The notes under the pieces: model-generated
What the model was told of the DNA's origin: nothing
The model's database searches: none
The model's input: only the letters and a program-made list of their open reading frames with translations
Made by a program: the position numbers and the translations under genes
In this document: piece after piece, positions 7,167 to 14,812 of the stretch
Position numbering within the stretch: the first letter of the stretch is position 1
Layout of the letters: the number at the start of each line of letters is the position of its first letter
NCBI GenBank assembly: GCA_963577065.1
Contig: CAUYXJ010000038.1
Coordinates: 1 to 27,694, forward strand
Reading direction: 5' to 3'
Source of the DNA: CAUYXJ01 sp963577065
GTDB lineage: Bacteria; Chloroflexota; Dehalococcoidia; Tepidiformales; Tepidiformaceae
DNA length: 27,694 bases

Positions 7167-7880
7167 TCAGCGGTAGGGGATGATCTGGGCGTAGTCGACC
7201 GCGCTCCCGAGCACGCGGCTGTAGGCGACGTCAACGACGAGCACGTCCTTCATGATCGGGCCGAGCATCGGCCCCACCACCTCGGTATGGAAGGGGTGCG
7301 CGGCGTACGCCTCCATCGCCTCGATCGAATCCACGTAGGCGACGAAGGCGAGGTCGAACCTGTCCGTGGCGGAGGGGTAGAACGGTCCCGGTTTGCCCAG
7401 GATCCAGCGTCGGATGAACGGCTTGTGCCGGGGGAAGCGGTCGAGGGCGAGCGTGAACGCCTCGATGTCTTCCTCGCTCGCGTCATCGTTGAAGGCCAGC
7501 ATCGTGATGTGGGCGATGGCGACATCGTCGTCGCCAGCGCGCGGGGGGCTGTTCAGGACGGCGCTGTGCTGGACCGCCGTGAACTCGAAGTCGAGCACGA
7601 GGTAGTCCTCGACGATCGGGCCCATGAGCGCGGCCGCATCGCCGTGGAAGGGATGCTTGGCGTAGTCGACCATCGCCGCCGGCGAGTCGACCTCGACGGA
7701 GAAGGCCAGGCCGTACTGGTCGCTGGCGATGGGGTAGTAGGGGCCCGGCTTCCCCGAGATCCAGTGGCGCAGCCCCGGCTTCTGCGCAGGGAACTCGTCG
7801 AGCTTGTCCCAGAACTCCTGGATGGCGTCCTCGGGGGCGCCCTCCTTGAAGCGGAGGAATACGGAGTGAGAAACGCCCAT
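7167..7880 (-). CDS. Tandem Dabb-domain (stress-responsive A/B barrel) protein
   Basis: A 237-residue protein made of two homologous halves, residues about 4-100 and 121-218. Each has the ferredoxin-like Dabb pattern: a first strand HSVFLRF or HITMLAF, a helix, a GKPGP(Y/F)YP(I/S)A loop, a (D/E)xxxAMxxYxxHPFH motif, and a closing MxPIxxDxLVxD strand. Single Dabb proteins dimerise into a barrel; here one chain may supply both halves. Relatives include olivetolic acid cyclase and stress-response proteins, so the function is unresolved. An AAGGA site lies 8 nt before the ATG at 7878-7880. The last 15 codons also occur in two upstream repeat copies. The mRNA would carry a long repeat-rich 5' UTR. 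Confidence 0.8.
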   Translation of the reverse strand: MGVSHSVFLRFKEGAPEDAIQEFWDKLDEFPAQKPGLRHWISGKPGPYYPIASDQYGLAFSVEVDSPAAMVDYAKHPFHGDAAALMGPIVEDYLVLDFEFTAVQHSAVLNSPPRAGDDDVAIAHITMLAFNDDASEEDIEAFTLALDRFPRHKPFIRRWILGKPGPFYPSATDRFDLAFVAYVDSIEAMEAYAAHPFHTEVVGPMLGPIMKDVLVVDVAYSRVLGSAVDYAQIIPYR

Positions 7881-7909
7881 GACGTGGTCCTTGGATGAGA
7901 GTCGTATGT

Positions 7910-8032
7910 GAGTCGCTTTGCACCGCTACGCGGCGCTCCGCTTTTGGTTGTGAGTCGCTTCGCATCGCTTCCGCGCTGCTCCGCTGGTCACTCGACTGCT
8001 TCGCTAACGCTCCGCGCTCGCTCCGCCGCCGG
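7910..8032 (-). repeat. GC-rich dispersed element in the 5' UTR of the Dabb gene
   Basis: On the minus strand this stretch reads GGAGCGAGCGCGGAGCG, then GAAGCAGTCGAGTGACCAGC, then further GCG/AGC-rich words. The same word order occurs on the plus strand at 8226-8275. It therefore lies in sense orientation within the leader of the Dabb mRNA. Confidence 0.75.
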
Positions 8033-8055
8033 GACACCACTGCTGGGGTGCGAGG

Positions 8056-8061
8056 AGTATA
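8056..8061 (-). promoter_or_regulatory. Candidate -10 box for the Dabb gene
   Basis: TATACT on the minus strand, one base from the TATAAT consensus, in the 112-bp stretch between the two inverted repeat blocks. The leader would be about 170 nt long. No good -35 is seen. Confidence 0.35.
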
Positions 8062-8116
8062 GGGCTACTGGCAAGCGCGGCGGGGGCGAAACGACCGGGT
8101 CCGGGGAAGCCGCTGC

Positions 8117-8122
8117 TAGAAT
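8117..8122 (+). promoter_or_regulatory. Candidate -10 box for the LLM oxidoreductase gene
   Basis: TAGAAT in the same 112-bp island, pointing the other way. It lies 189 nt before the start codon, instead of the 47-54 nt seen for other genes here; the extra distance is filled by the two repeat copies at 8145-8297. Confidence 0.35.
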
Positions 8123-8144
8123 CACGGCCTCGTTCCCGGAACAG

Positions 8145-8297
8145 GGAGCGAGCGCGTAGCGTAGCAGTCGAGCGACAGCGAAGCGCCGCGGTAGCGGCGA
8201 GCAGCGACGGATACACCAACACGCCACGGAGCGAGCGCGTAGCGTAGCGGAGCAGTCGAGCGACCAGCGGAGCGGCGCCGAAGCGCCGTGCAGCGAG
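8145..8297 (+). repeat. Two GC-rich dispersed element copies in the 5' UTR of the LLM gene
   Basis: Copy A (about 8145-8210) and copy B (about 8226-8297) both start GGAGCGAGCGCGTAGCGTAGC and contain GCAGTCGAGCGAC. They are inverted relative to 7910-8032, so the element is again in sense orientation with the gene it precedes. Confidence 0.75.
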
Positions 8298-8311
8298 GAG
8301 ACAACCAAGGC

Positions 8312-9238
8312 ATGCAAGTCGGTGCGCAACTCCATAACAACTCAACCAGCTGGGAGGACATCTCGGCGGTCGCCCGCACGGTCGATAGCGGCCGTTGGTC
8401 GAGCCTCTGGGTCTACGACCACTTCTTCCCGCCCGTCGACAACCTCCCCAACGAGATACCCACGTTCGAGGCGTACGCGCTGCTCGCCGGTCTCGCCGCG
8501 ACGACCGAGCGGGTGCGGCTGGGAACGCTGGTCACAGGCAACACGTACCGCAACCCGGCCCTGGTGGCGAAGATGATCGCGACCATGGACGACATGAGTG
8601 GGGGGCGCATGAACCTCGCCATCGGCGCCGGCTGGTTCGAGCGCGAGCACGTCGCCTTTGGCTGGCGCTTCCCTTCGCTCAAGGAGCGCTGCGACCGCCT
8701 CGAAGAGGCCGTGCATCTGATCCGCCTGCTCTTCGATTCAGAGGGCCCGGTGACGTTCGAAGGGCAGTACTACCAGCTCGACAACACCCCGTTCGAGCCG
8801 AAATGTATTCAGCAGCCACACGCGCCGATCATGGTTGGCGGTGGGGGCGAGAAGCGCACGCTGCGCACCCTCGCGCTCTACGGCGACGTGATGAACGTCG
8901 ACGGACCGCCCGATTTCGTTCAGCGCAAGATCGAGGTGCTGGAGCGCCACTGCGCGGAGATCGGGCGCGACCCTGCCGAGATCAAGAAGTCGATCCAGCT
9001 CGGCTGCGTCCTCCAAGACGATCCCGAGAAGATACGCCTCTGGCAGGAGCGCTACGGCGGCCACCTCACGCCTGAGCAGCGCGAACGCGACCTCGCGATC
9101 GGCCCGCCCGAGCAGATCATCAAGGTGCTGAAGCGATACGAAGCGATCGGCGTCGAAGAGGTGATCTTCGCGCGCATGCCCAACCGGCCGGAGCTCTACG
9201 AGCGCCTGGACGCAGAGGTCCTGAGCGCGTTCGACTAA
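8312..9238 (+). CDS. LLM-class F420-dependent oxidoreductase
   Basis: A 308-residue luciferase-like TIM-barrel protein. Family landmarks are LWVYDHFFPP near residue 32, ATTERVRLGTLVTGNTYRNP, a KMIATMDDMSGGRMNLAIG segment, GAGWFEREHVAFGW, and PIMVGGGGEKRTLRTLALYG. Such enzymes use reduced F420 (sometimes FMNH2) to reduce or oxygenate substrates; the cofactor choice is inferred from the subfamily phrases. ATG 8312 is preferred to GTG 8288 because GAGGAG (8295-8300) lies 11 nt upstream. The leader contains two repeat copies. It is divergent from the Dabb gene. A role in the same oxidative catabolism as the P450 and Rieske enzymes is plausible. Confidence 0.88.
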   Translation: MQVGAQLHNNSTSWEDISAVARTVDSGRWSSLWVYDHFFPPVDNLPNEIPTFEAYALLAGLAATTERVRLGTLVTGNTYRNPALVAKMIATMDDMSGGRMNLAIGAGWFEREHVAFGWRFPSLKERCDRLEEAVHLIRLLFDSEGPVTFEGQYYQLDNTPFEPKCIQQPHAPIMVGGGGEKRTLRTLALYGDVMNVDGPPDFVQRKIEVLERHCAEIGRDPAEIKKSIQLGCVLQDDPEKIRLWQERYGGHLTPEQRERDLAIGPPEQIIKVLKRYEAIGVEEVIFARMPNRPELYERLDAEVLSAFD

Positions 9239-9320
9239 CAGGAAATCGAGGCCGCTCGGGCTCTGTCGCGAACCGCACCCACCGATACGGGCTCGTCTGG
9301 CTAAATCGGATGCCTACGAA

Positions 9321-10136
9321 GTGAGTCCAATGATTGGCAAGGTGGCGGAGCCCCTCAAGGACGCTCTGGTCGGGCTCGGCCGAGCGTTCGGGATCCACGT
9401 CGTGACGCGCACTCAGGTCTCAGAGGTCCGTGAGCTCATTCGATCGTTGCACCCGATCGACACCGGCACCGAGCTCATCCGTCTGGGTCCGGACGGCGAT
9501 GGCGGTTACCTCCTCCCCAATGATCTGGATGGGATCGAGTACGCCTTCTCCCCAGGCGTTTCGACAGAGTCCGGATTCGACGCGGATCTCGCAGAGCAGG
9601 GTGTTCGTGTTTATCTCGCCGACTTCTCGGTCGATGGGCCCGGCGAGGCCCACCCCAACTTCACTTTTGACAAGAAACACGTCGGATCTCTCTCGAGCGA
9701 TACCGTGATGACGTTGGACGATTGGAAAGACAGCAAGATACCAGGGTATGAAGGCGATCTGGTCCTTCAAATGGACATTGAGGGATCGGAATTCGAAGCC
9801 CTCCTGAGCGCATCATCGAAATTGCTGTCGCAGTTCAGGATAATCGTCATTGAATTCCACAACCTTGACCAACTGCTCAACAGGCCGTTCTTTCATCTCG
9901 CGTCCAAGTCGTTCCAGAAGTTGCTGAAAACTCATAGTGTCGTGCACATCCACCCGAACAACGCCGGCGGCTCGGTGAAGATCAAGGACTTAGAAATACC
10001 ACGCGTGGCGGAATTTACGTTCTACAGGAATGACAGGTTCTCGGACTACACCTATAGGCGAACCTACCCGGACCCGTTGGACAGGAACAACGCTGCAAAG
10101 CCAAGTCTGATCTTGCCGGAATGCTGGCATCGGTGA
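9321..10136 (+). CDS. FkbM-type SAM-dependent methyltransferase
   Basis: A 271-residue protein. The core has GPDGDGGYLLP, a weak SAM-site region (AFSPGVSTESGFDADLAEQG), and the FkbM hallmark LQMDIEGSEFEALLS followed by FRIIVIEFHNL, then VVHIHPNNAG. FkbM-family enzymes O-methylate sugars, lipids or polyketides; the acceptor is unknown. Base use is clearly more AT-rich than neighbours in the second half, which suggests recent transfer. The start is uncertain between GTG 9321 and ATG 9330; neither has a strong ribosome-binding site. It stands alone between the LLM and P450 genes, 82 bp after the former. Confidence 0.78.
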   Translation: MSPMIGKVAEPLKDALVGLGRAFGIHVVTRTQVSEVRELIRSLHPIDTGTELIRLGPDGDGGYLLPNDLDGIEYAFSPGVSTESGFDADLAEQGVRVYLADFSVDGPGEAHPNFTFDKKHVGSLSSDTVMTLDDWKDSKIPGYEGDLVLQMDIEGSEFEALLSASSKLLSQFRIIVIEFHNLDQLLNRPFFHLASKSFQKLLKTHSVVHIHPNNAGGSVKIKDLEIPRVAEFTFYRNDRFSDYTYRRTYPDPLDRNNAAKPSLILPECWHR

Positions 10137-10270
10137 GTCGCGACGCGTATCCGAAGAGGTTTCGGAGCTCGCGAGGCCGCCCAGACGAGATCGCGACCCG
10201 CATTAGCGCTCGTACGCCGAGTTCACGGATGGGTCAATCCGACAGCAGGCCCTGAGCGGCGGGTTGGGGG

Positions 10271-10281
10271 TATCCTTCCCG
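10271..10281 (+). promoter_or_regulatory. Predicted -10 box of the P450 gene
   Basis: TATCCTTCCCG, 49 nt from the end of the TATCCT box to the ATG. It shares the TAnCnTTCCCG pattern with the Rieske and thiolase upstream regions. Confidence 0.45.
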
Positions 10282-10325
10282 CACGAGGACGCACTCCCGT
10301 CCGCCACACCTGAGGGAGGCCCCCG

Positions 10326-11642
10326 ATGACGACCGCCGAAGAGCGCCTCAAGACCGCGATCGACCCGCGCGAGTTCGATACGCCGGAGTTCCGCAGGGAC
10401 CCGTTTCCCCTGTACAAGCGGCTGCGCGACCACCGCCCCCTCTTCCGGGACGGCTTCCACGGGCGCTGGGCGCTGACGCGCTACGACGACATCGTCGCGG
10501 TGTTCCAGGACAACGAGCGCTATAACCGTGCGGCGTACGACCCCGACGGCCCCTTCAAGTTCGGCGAACGCTCCGTCTTCGGGCCGAACATCCTCGAGTA
10601 CGGGAACAGCCCCCGGCACCGCTGGCTGCGCAACATCGTCGCGGACCAGTTCGTCGGGAACCGTCTGCAGGCGTTCCTGCCCGTCATCGAGATGATCGCC
10701 CGCGAGCTCCTCGGGCAGATCTCGGCGAAGGCTGCGGACAATATCGCCAGCGGCTTCTCCGAGACCGGCGAGGTCGAGCTCGTGAGCGAGTTCACGACGC
10801 AGTTCCCGGTGCGCGTGATCTCGAACATGCTCGGCCTACCCCGCACGGACGAGGACACCTTTGTCGATTGGTATCAGCGGCTCATCTCGGGCATGGGCTC
10901 GGGCCAGTACTACGTCGACGGCATCCACGCCCGCGACGAGATGTGGGACTACCTGGAGCCGATGATCGACGAACGCCTGAAGAACCCCGGCGAGGATCTC
11001 GTCTCGCGCATCGTCACGGCGGAGCTTGGTGGCGAGCGGATGAACATGCGCGAGGTCAAGGGCTTCGTCGCGCTGCTCTTGGCGGCGGGAGGGGACACGA
11101 CCGATAAAGCGATCGCGAACATGTGGTACCACATGCTCTACACCCGCCCCGATCAGTTCGAAGAGGTGCAGCGCGACCCGGACCTCTGGACGAACGTGTT
11201 CACCGAGATGATGCGCTACGACCCGGTAGTGCACGTTCAGGGGCGGCGCACGACCTGCGAGATCGAGCTCCACGATGACGTCCTGCCCGAGCGTGCGCCG
11301 GTCACGCTCTACCTGGCGGCGGGGAACCGCGACGAGCGCGTGTTCAAAGATCCGGATACCTATGACATCTTCCGCGACGACCTGCATATGGGCCGCGAGC
11401 TTCGTTCGGGCCGCTATCCGGACGGGCGCGCCGGCCACCTCGGCTTTGGCATGGGCCAGCACTTCTGTATGGGCTACGCCATGGCTCGCCAGGAGGCCGT
11501 GATCGGGAGCACCCGGCTCCTCCAGGCAATGAAGAACCCGCGGCCGAAGTTCCCGGACCACGAGGGCATCAGCGGCCCCGCGATCAATGAGGGCGGGTTC
11601 CGCGCGCCGAAGGAGCTGTGGGTCAAGTTCGACATCGCCTGA
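10326..11642 (+). CDS. Cytochrome P450
   Basis: A 438-residue soluble bacterial-type P450. The I-helix oxygen-binding motif AAGGDTT is at residues 253-259, the K-helix ExxR is E294-R297 (EMMR), and the heme loop FGMGQHFCMG places the thiolate ligand at Cys381. It has no membrane anchor, so it would need a ferredoxin partner, none of which is encoded next to it. It would hydroxylate a hydrophobic substrate using O2 and two electrons. GGGAGG lies about 7 nt before the ATG. The Rieske oxygenase follows 93 bp downstream on the same strand with its own predicted promoter. The subfamily and substrate cannot be set from the motifs. Confidence 0.95.
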   Translation: MTTAEERLKTAIDPREFDTPEFRRDPFPLYKRLRDHRPLFRDGFHGRWALTRYDDIVAVFQDNERYNRAAYDPDGPFKFGERSVFGPNILEYGNSPRHRWLRNIVADQFVGNRLQAFLPVIEMIARELLGQISAKAADNIASGFSETGEVELVSEFTTQFPVRVISNMLGLPRTDEDTFVDWYQRLISGMGSGQYYVDGIHARDEMWDYLEPMIDERLKNPGEDLVSRIVTAELGGERMNMREVKGFVALLLAAGGDTTDKAIANMWYHMLYTRPDQFEEVQRDPDLWTNVFTEMMRYDPVVHVQGRRTTCEIELHDDVLPERAPVTLYLAAGNRDERVFKDPDTYDIFRDDLHMGRELRSGRYPDGRAGHLGFGMGQHFCMGYAMARQEAVIGSTRLLQAMKNPRPKFPDHEGISGPAINEGGFRAPKELWVKFDIA

Positions 11643-11675
11643 GCCACGGCAAGCCGGCAGGGCTCGAACCACCGC

Positions 11676-11714
11676 TAACCTTCCCGCCCAGGCGAGCGTG
11701 AACGTATGCTCGCC
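11676..11714 (+). promoter_or_regulatory. Predicted promoter and hairpin of the Rieske oxygenase gene
   Basis: TAACCTTCCCG at 11676-11686 matches the P450 and thiolase boxes; the gap from TAACCT to the ATG is 54 nt. Just downstream, GGCGAGC (11691-11697) and GCTCGCC (11708-11714) form a perfect 7-bp inverted repeat around the predicted transcript start, which could be an operator or a 5' hairpin. Confidence 0.4.
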
Positions 11715-11735
11715 GCAGCGCCTGGAGGACCCTGA

Positions 11736-13364
11736 ATGAAGACAGAAGTGCATCCCCTCAGCGGGGCGACCTACACCGAACTCGGCGACGGCCTCGTTCG
11801 CGTCGAGAAGGCGAAGAAGTACGGCGTCTTCCAGTGGAATGGGCACCACGTCGAGGGCGACCTCAGGCACGCCGATCCCCACCTCCTGCAGTGGGTCGGC
11901 GGCCCGGAGCTGCCGTCGGGCGTGGAAGAGAACGACCCGCGACGCACTTCGCGCATGCGCGCGACGGCGGCGGCGGCCGAGGCCCAGTACGCGGGCGGCA
12001 CCGCCCTCGCCGGTGAGATCGACGACACCTTCACGCGTTACACCGGCGACCCCGGACAGGACACGCCCGCGGGCAAGCGCTCCTCCGGCATCTCCTTCAA
12101 CGAGCTGCTGGACGGCGACCAGTATCCGGAGCGCATTCCCGACACGCTCAGAATGGAGCGTTCGCTCCCCGGCGGCGTGACGAGGGTCCCGACCGAGCGC
12201 TACTACAAGCAGGAGTGGCACGACCTGGAGGTCGAACGCCTCTGGAAGCGGGTCTGGCAGATGGCCTGCCACGTGGACGACATCCCCGAAGTCGGCGACT
12301 ACGTCGTCTACGACGTTGCCGACCTCTCCTGGATCGTGGTGCGCACCGGCCCCGAAGCGTTCAAGGCCTACAACAACGCTTGTTTGCATCGCGGCCGTCA
12401 GCTGCGCGAGTTCGACGGCAAGGCGGCGACGGAGTTCCGCTGTCCCTTCCACGGCTGGTGCTGGGAGATCGACGGCTCCCTGCGCGAGATCCCCTCAGAG
12501 TGGGACTTTCCCGAGGTGCGCGAGGACGTGAGCCAGCTGCGCGAGGCGAAGACGGCCACCTGGGGCGGCTTCGTCTTCATCAACCCCGACCCCGAGAGCG
12601 AGTCCTTCGAGGACTACCTCGGCGACCTGCCCAAGCACTACGAGAAGTACGAGTACGAGAAGAAGTACAAGCAGATGCACGTGGCCAAGGTCGTGCGCGC
12701 CAACTGGAAAGCGAATCAGGAAGCCTTCATGGAGGGCTACCACATCATCGCCACCCACCCGCAGCTGATGATCTACGGCGGCGATGGCGCGAATCACCAG
12801 TACGACTCGTTCGGGAACTGGTCGCGGGCGGTCACCATCGCGGCGAAGTCGAGCCCCCACCGCGGCATCCACCCCGACAAGGAAGAGACCTTCGCGACCC
12901 GCCACAAGATGGCGGACATGATGCGCGAGAGCATGCGCGAGGTGATCGGCGATCGCGTCGACGTCTACTGCGATTCGGAGCTCATCGACGGCCAGTACAA
13001 CAACCTCTTCCCCAACTTCCACCCCTGGGGCTCGTTCAGCCGCATCGTCTATCGCTTCCGCCCGTACGGGAACGACCCCGAGATGAGCATCATGGAGGTC
13101 ATGTATCTGGCGCCCTGGCCCGAGGGCGAGCCCAAGCCGCCCGCCGCCCAGATCCATTGGCTCGGCCCCGATGAGCACTGGACCGAAGCCCCGGAAATGG
13201 CGGGCCTCGCGCGGGTGCTCAACCAGGACAGCTACAACCTGCCGAAGGTCCAGAAGGGGCTGAAGGCGAAGGTCGATCCCTACATCAATCTCGCCGCCTA
13301 CGAAGAGGGCAAGGTGCGCCACTTCCACCACCTCTACAACCAGTGGGTGGTGGAGGGCGAGTAG
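11736..13364 (+). CDS. Rieske non-heme iron ring-hydroxylating oxygenase, alpha subunit
   Basis: A 542-residue protein. The Rieske [2Fe-2S] ligands are Cys216, His218, Cys236 and His239 (CLHRG and CPFHGW). The mononuclear Fe(II) site is seen as His336 and His341 (FMEGYHIIATHPQ) with Asp498 (LNQDSYN) as third ligand. The pattern fits the aromatic ring-hydroxylating dioxygenase alpha subunit family. No beta subunit or reductase gene is adjacent; the NTF2-like protein at 1488 is too distant to claim as partner. About 140 residues precede the usual N-terminus and match no part of the core family. GGAGG lies 7 nt before the ATG. It is likely soluble, receiving electrons from an unlinked ferredoxin. 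Confidence 0.93.
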   Translation: MKTEVHPLSGATYTELGDGLVRVEKAKKYGVFQWNGHHVEGDLRHADPHLLQWVGGPELPSGVEENDPRRTSRMRATAAAAEAQYAGGTALAGEIDDTFTRYTGDPGQDTPAGKRSSGISFNELLDGDQYPERIPDTLRMERSLPGGVTRVPTERYYKQEWHDLEVERLWKRVWQMACHVDDIPEVGDYVVYDVADLSWIVVRTGPEAFKAYNNACLHRGRQLREFDGKAATEFRCPFHGWCWEIDGSLREIPSEWDFPEVREDVSQLREAKTATWGGFVFINPDPESESFEDYLGDLPKHYEKYEYEKKYKQMHVAKVVRANWKANQEAFMEGYHIIATHPQLMIYGGDGANHQYDSFGNWSRAVTIAAKSSPHRGIHPDKEETFATRHKMADMMRESMREVIGDRVDVYCDSELIDGQYNNLFPNFHPWGSFSRIVYRFRPYGNDPEMSIMEVMYLAPWPEGEPKPPAAQIHWLGPDEHWTEAPEMAGLARVLNQDSYNLPKVQKGLKAKVDPYINLAAYEEGKVRHFHHLYNQWVVEGE

Positions 13365-13588
13365 GGGCGACGCGGCGGCGCATGAGAGCGGGCTCTGGCC
13401 CAGAGAGATCCGCTACGAGATCACGTTCGAGGCGCCGCTCTACTGCGCACCTGGAGGGAGATCAGCGAGTGGCAAGGGTGGGGGAGCTAGAGCCTAGCTC
13501 GAAGCCGCCGCTCCTCGGGCCTCACGCAGAACGCCCTTCCGATCGGGTAGGATGTAGGTATGGCACATGAAGATTTAGGGGCCGCTCG

Positions 13589-13617
13589 TTGACAAGGACT
13601 CTTGACTGTTGTATGGA
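13589..13617 (+). promoter_or_regulatory. Consensus-like sigma70 promoter of the DUF5678/retropepsin cassette
   Basis: TTGACA (13589-13594), 17-bp spacer, TATGGA (13612-13617). It is the only near-consensus -35/-10 pair I found in the window; the start codon is 39 nt downstream. Confidence 0.55.
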
Positions 13618-13656
13618 ATCGCCGCAGAGTGCCAACGTCGGGGTGGGTGAGCCATA

Positions 13657-13950
13657 GTGGAAACCACGCTATCGGAAGAGCAGCGGAACGAGCTTCTTGA
13701 GATCATTGGCGACACGCAGCAAATCGCGCGCGAGCTAGCGGCCTTCAAGGTATCCGCGCAAGTATTCTCTTCGGGCCGCCCAAGGCTAATCGATGAGCAC
13801 CCCGAAGAGTGGGTGGCGGTGAGCAATAGTGACGTGATTGCTGCCGCTTCCCTCGAAGACTTGTTCTCAAAGCTTGAGCAAGACGGCATCCCTCGTGAGC
13901 ATGCGGTCATCAGGTACATCGATCGGAACCAGCGAGCGTTTATCCTGTAG
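13657..13950 (+). CDS. DUF5678-like small protein
   Basis: A 97-residue protein starting at GTG. A predicted N-terminal helix (EEQRNELLEIIGDTQQIARELAAFK) is followed by HPEEWVAVSNSDVIAAASLEDLFSKLE and a last strand AVIRYIDRNQ. The EEWVAV...IAAA...LEDL pattern resembles the DUF5678 family. Codon use is noticeably less GC-rich than in neighbours. GGGTGAG lies just upstream as a weak ribosome-binding site. It ends 4 bp before the protease GTG start, so the two are probably translationally coupled. Function unknown. Confidence 0.7.
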   Translation: METTLSEEQRNELLEIIGDTQQIARELAAFKVSAQVFSSGRPRLIDEHPEEWVAVSNSDVIAAASLEDLFSKLEQDGIPREHAVIRYIDRNQRAFIL

Positions 13951-13954
13951 CTAC

Positions 13955-14435
13955 GTGCTACTCACCGGCCGGTACGGAAATACAAGCGGGCGACCCTACA
14001 TCGAGGGTCGCCTTATCGTTGTGGGCCAATCGGTCCACGCGGACCTTTCTTTCTTAGTTGACACGGGGGGCAGACCACGGCTATCTCATGCCGGGAGACG
14101 GTCTTCGGATGGGCATCAACTTTGCGAAATTGCCACCCTCCCCATTAGCGACTGTTGGCGTGGGCGGACCTACTCAGGATTTAGTTGCCGATGCCGTAGT
14201 GCTGTTCTCCGATGACAGTGACCTGTACGCGTATCGAATCCGTCTGGCAGTTGCTGATCCCGAACACCAGGTTCTGGATCTTCCCTCACTCCTGGGTCGC
14301 GACATCTTAGATCGGTGGCTTGTGCGCTACGAGCCGTCGAACGGGGTACTCGACGCGACGGTCGCCTCCGTTGATGCGGTGTTCCCAATCGCCACGTCTG
14401 GCGGTCCGATCACACCCGAGCGTCTGCGGGAGTAA
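13955..14435 (+). pseudogene. Retropepsin-like aspartyl protease, frameshifted at the catalytic motif
   Basis: Frame 1 from GTG 13955 reads LLTGRYGNTSGRPYIEGRL and then SFLVDTG. A six-G run (14065-14070) follows; after it the text continues only in another frame: ADHGYLMPGDGLRMGI, then LPSLLGRDILDRW, up to the stop at 14433-14435. With five Gs the two halves join as FLVDTGADHGYLM, giving the DTGA active-site motif of retropepsin-like proteases; LLGRDILDR is the matching C-terminal landmark. The restored protein would be about 159 residues and act as a dimer. Either the gene is inactivated or the base run is a sequence error. Lower GC than neighbours, and paired with the DUF5678-like gene. Confidence 0.7.
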
Positions 14436-14483
14436 GCCGCCGTTTCACGATGAATCGTTGTCCCTGAGCGGCCGCGCGGGCGT

Positions 14484-14610
14484 CTAGCCGCTGATCCGCT
14501 CCAGCAGGCTTGACAGCTCATGCGCCTCAAGCGCCGACTGCTGCCTGCCATCGCTGACGGGCGTAGTAGCGCACCATTTCGGTGCTCTTCCAGCCGTAGG
14601 GCGGGAGAGT
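14484..14610 (-). pseudogene. C-terminal remnant of a tyrosine recombinase/integrase
   Basis: On the minus strand, GWKSTEMVRYYAR (about 14559-14595) is the end motif of tyrosine recombinases, where the Tyr before AR is the nucleophile. After a frame change near 14557-14562 the text goes on as SDGRQQSALEAHELSSLLERISG with a TAG at 14484-14486, also typical of integrase tails. No R-H-x-x-R box or core domain is seen upstream. It is a decayed stump, adjacent to the low-GC cassette. Confidence 0.5.
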
Positions 14611-14812
14611 CAGTTCGGAGAGCTCCGCCGGAGCCCTGAACCCCATCTCGCGTACCGGGTGCTGCTCAACGCGATCACCGCCGCGCGCGTCTAACACCCT
14701 ATTCCGATGCCCCAGGGGCGCCGACACCCGGTGCCTCTCGCGTCGCTACCCTCGGCCTCGCCGTCGAGCGTGCAACATCGTTCGAGCGCGCGTTGCTCGC
14801 TAGGATGAAGCG

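Noticed and set aside
10836..12452. 538-residue minus-strand ORF opposite the P450 and Rieske genes
   Set aside because: It mirrors two genes with intact catalytic motifs; its text is Val/Arg/His-rich without a family pattern, as expected for an antisense shadow in GC-rich DNA.
13373..13500. Possible small gene after the Rieske oxygenase (REIRYEITFEAPLY-like text) and a 33-codon frame from GTG 13469 with a GGAGGG site
   Set aside because: Too short, no family match and no continuation; could be decayed coding sequence but cannot be supported.
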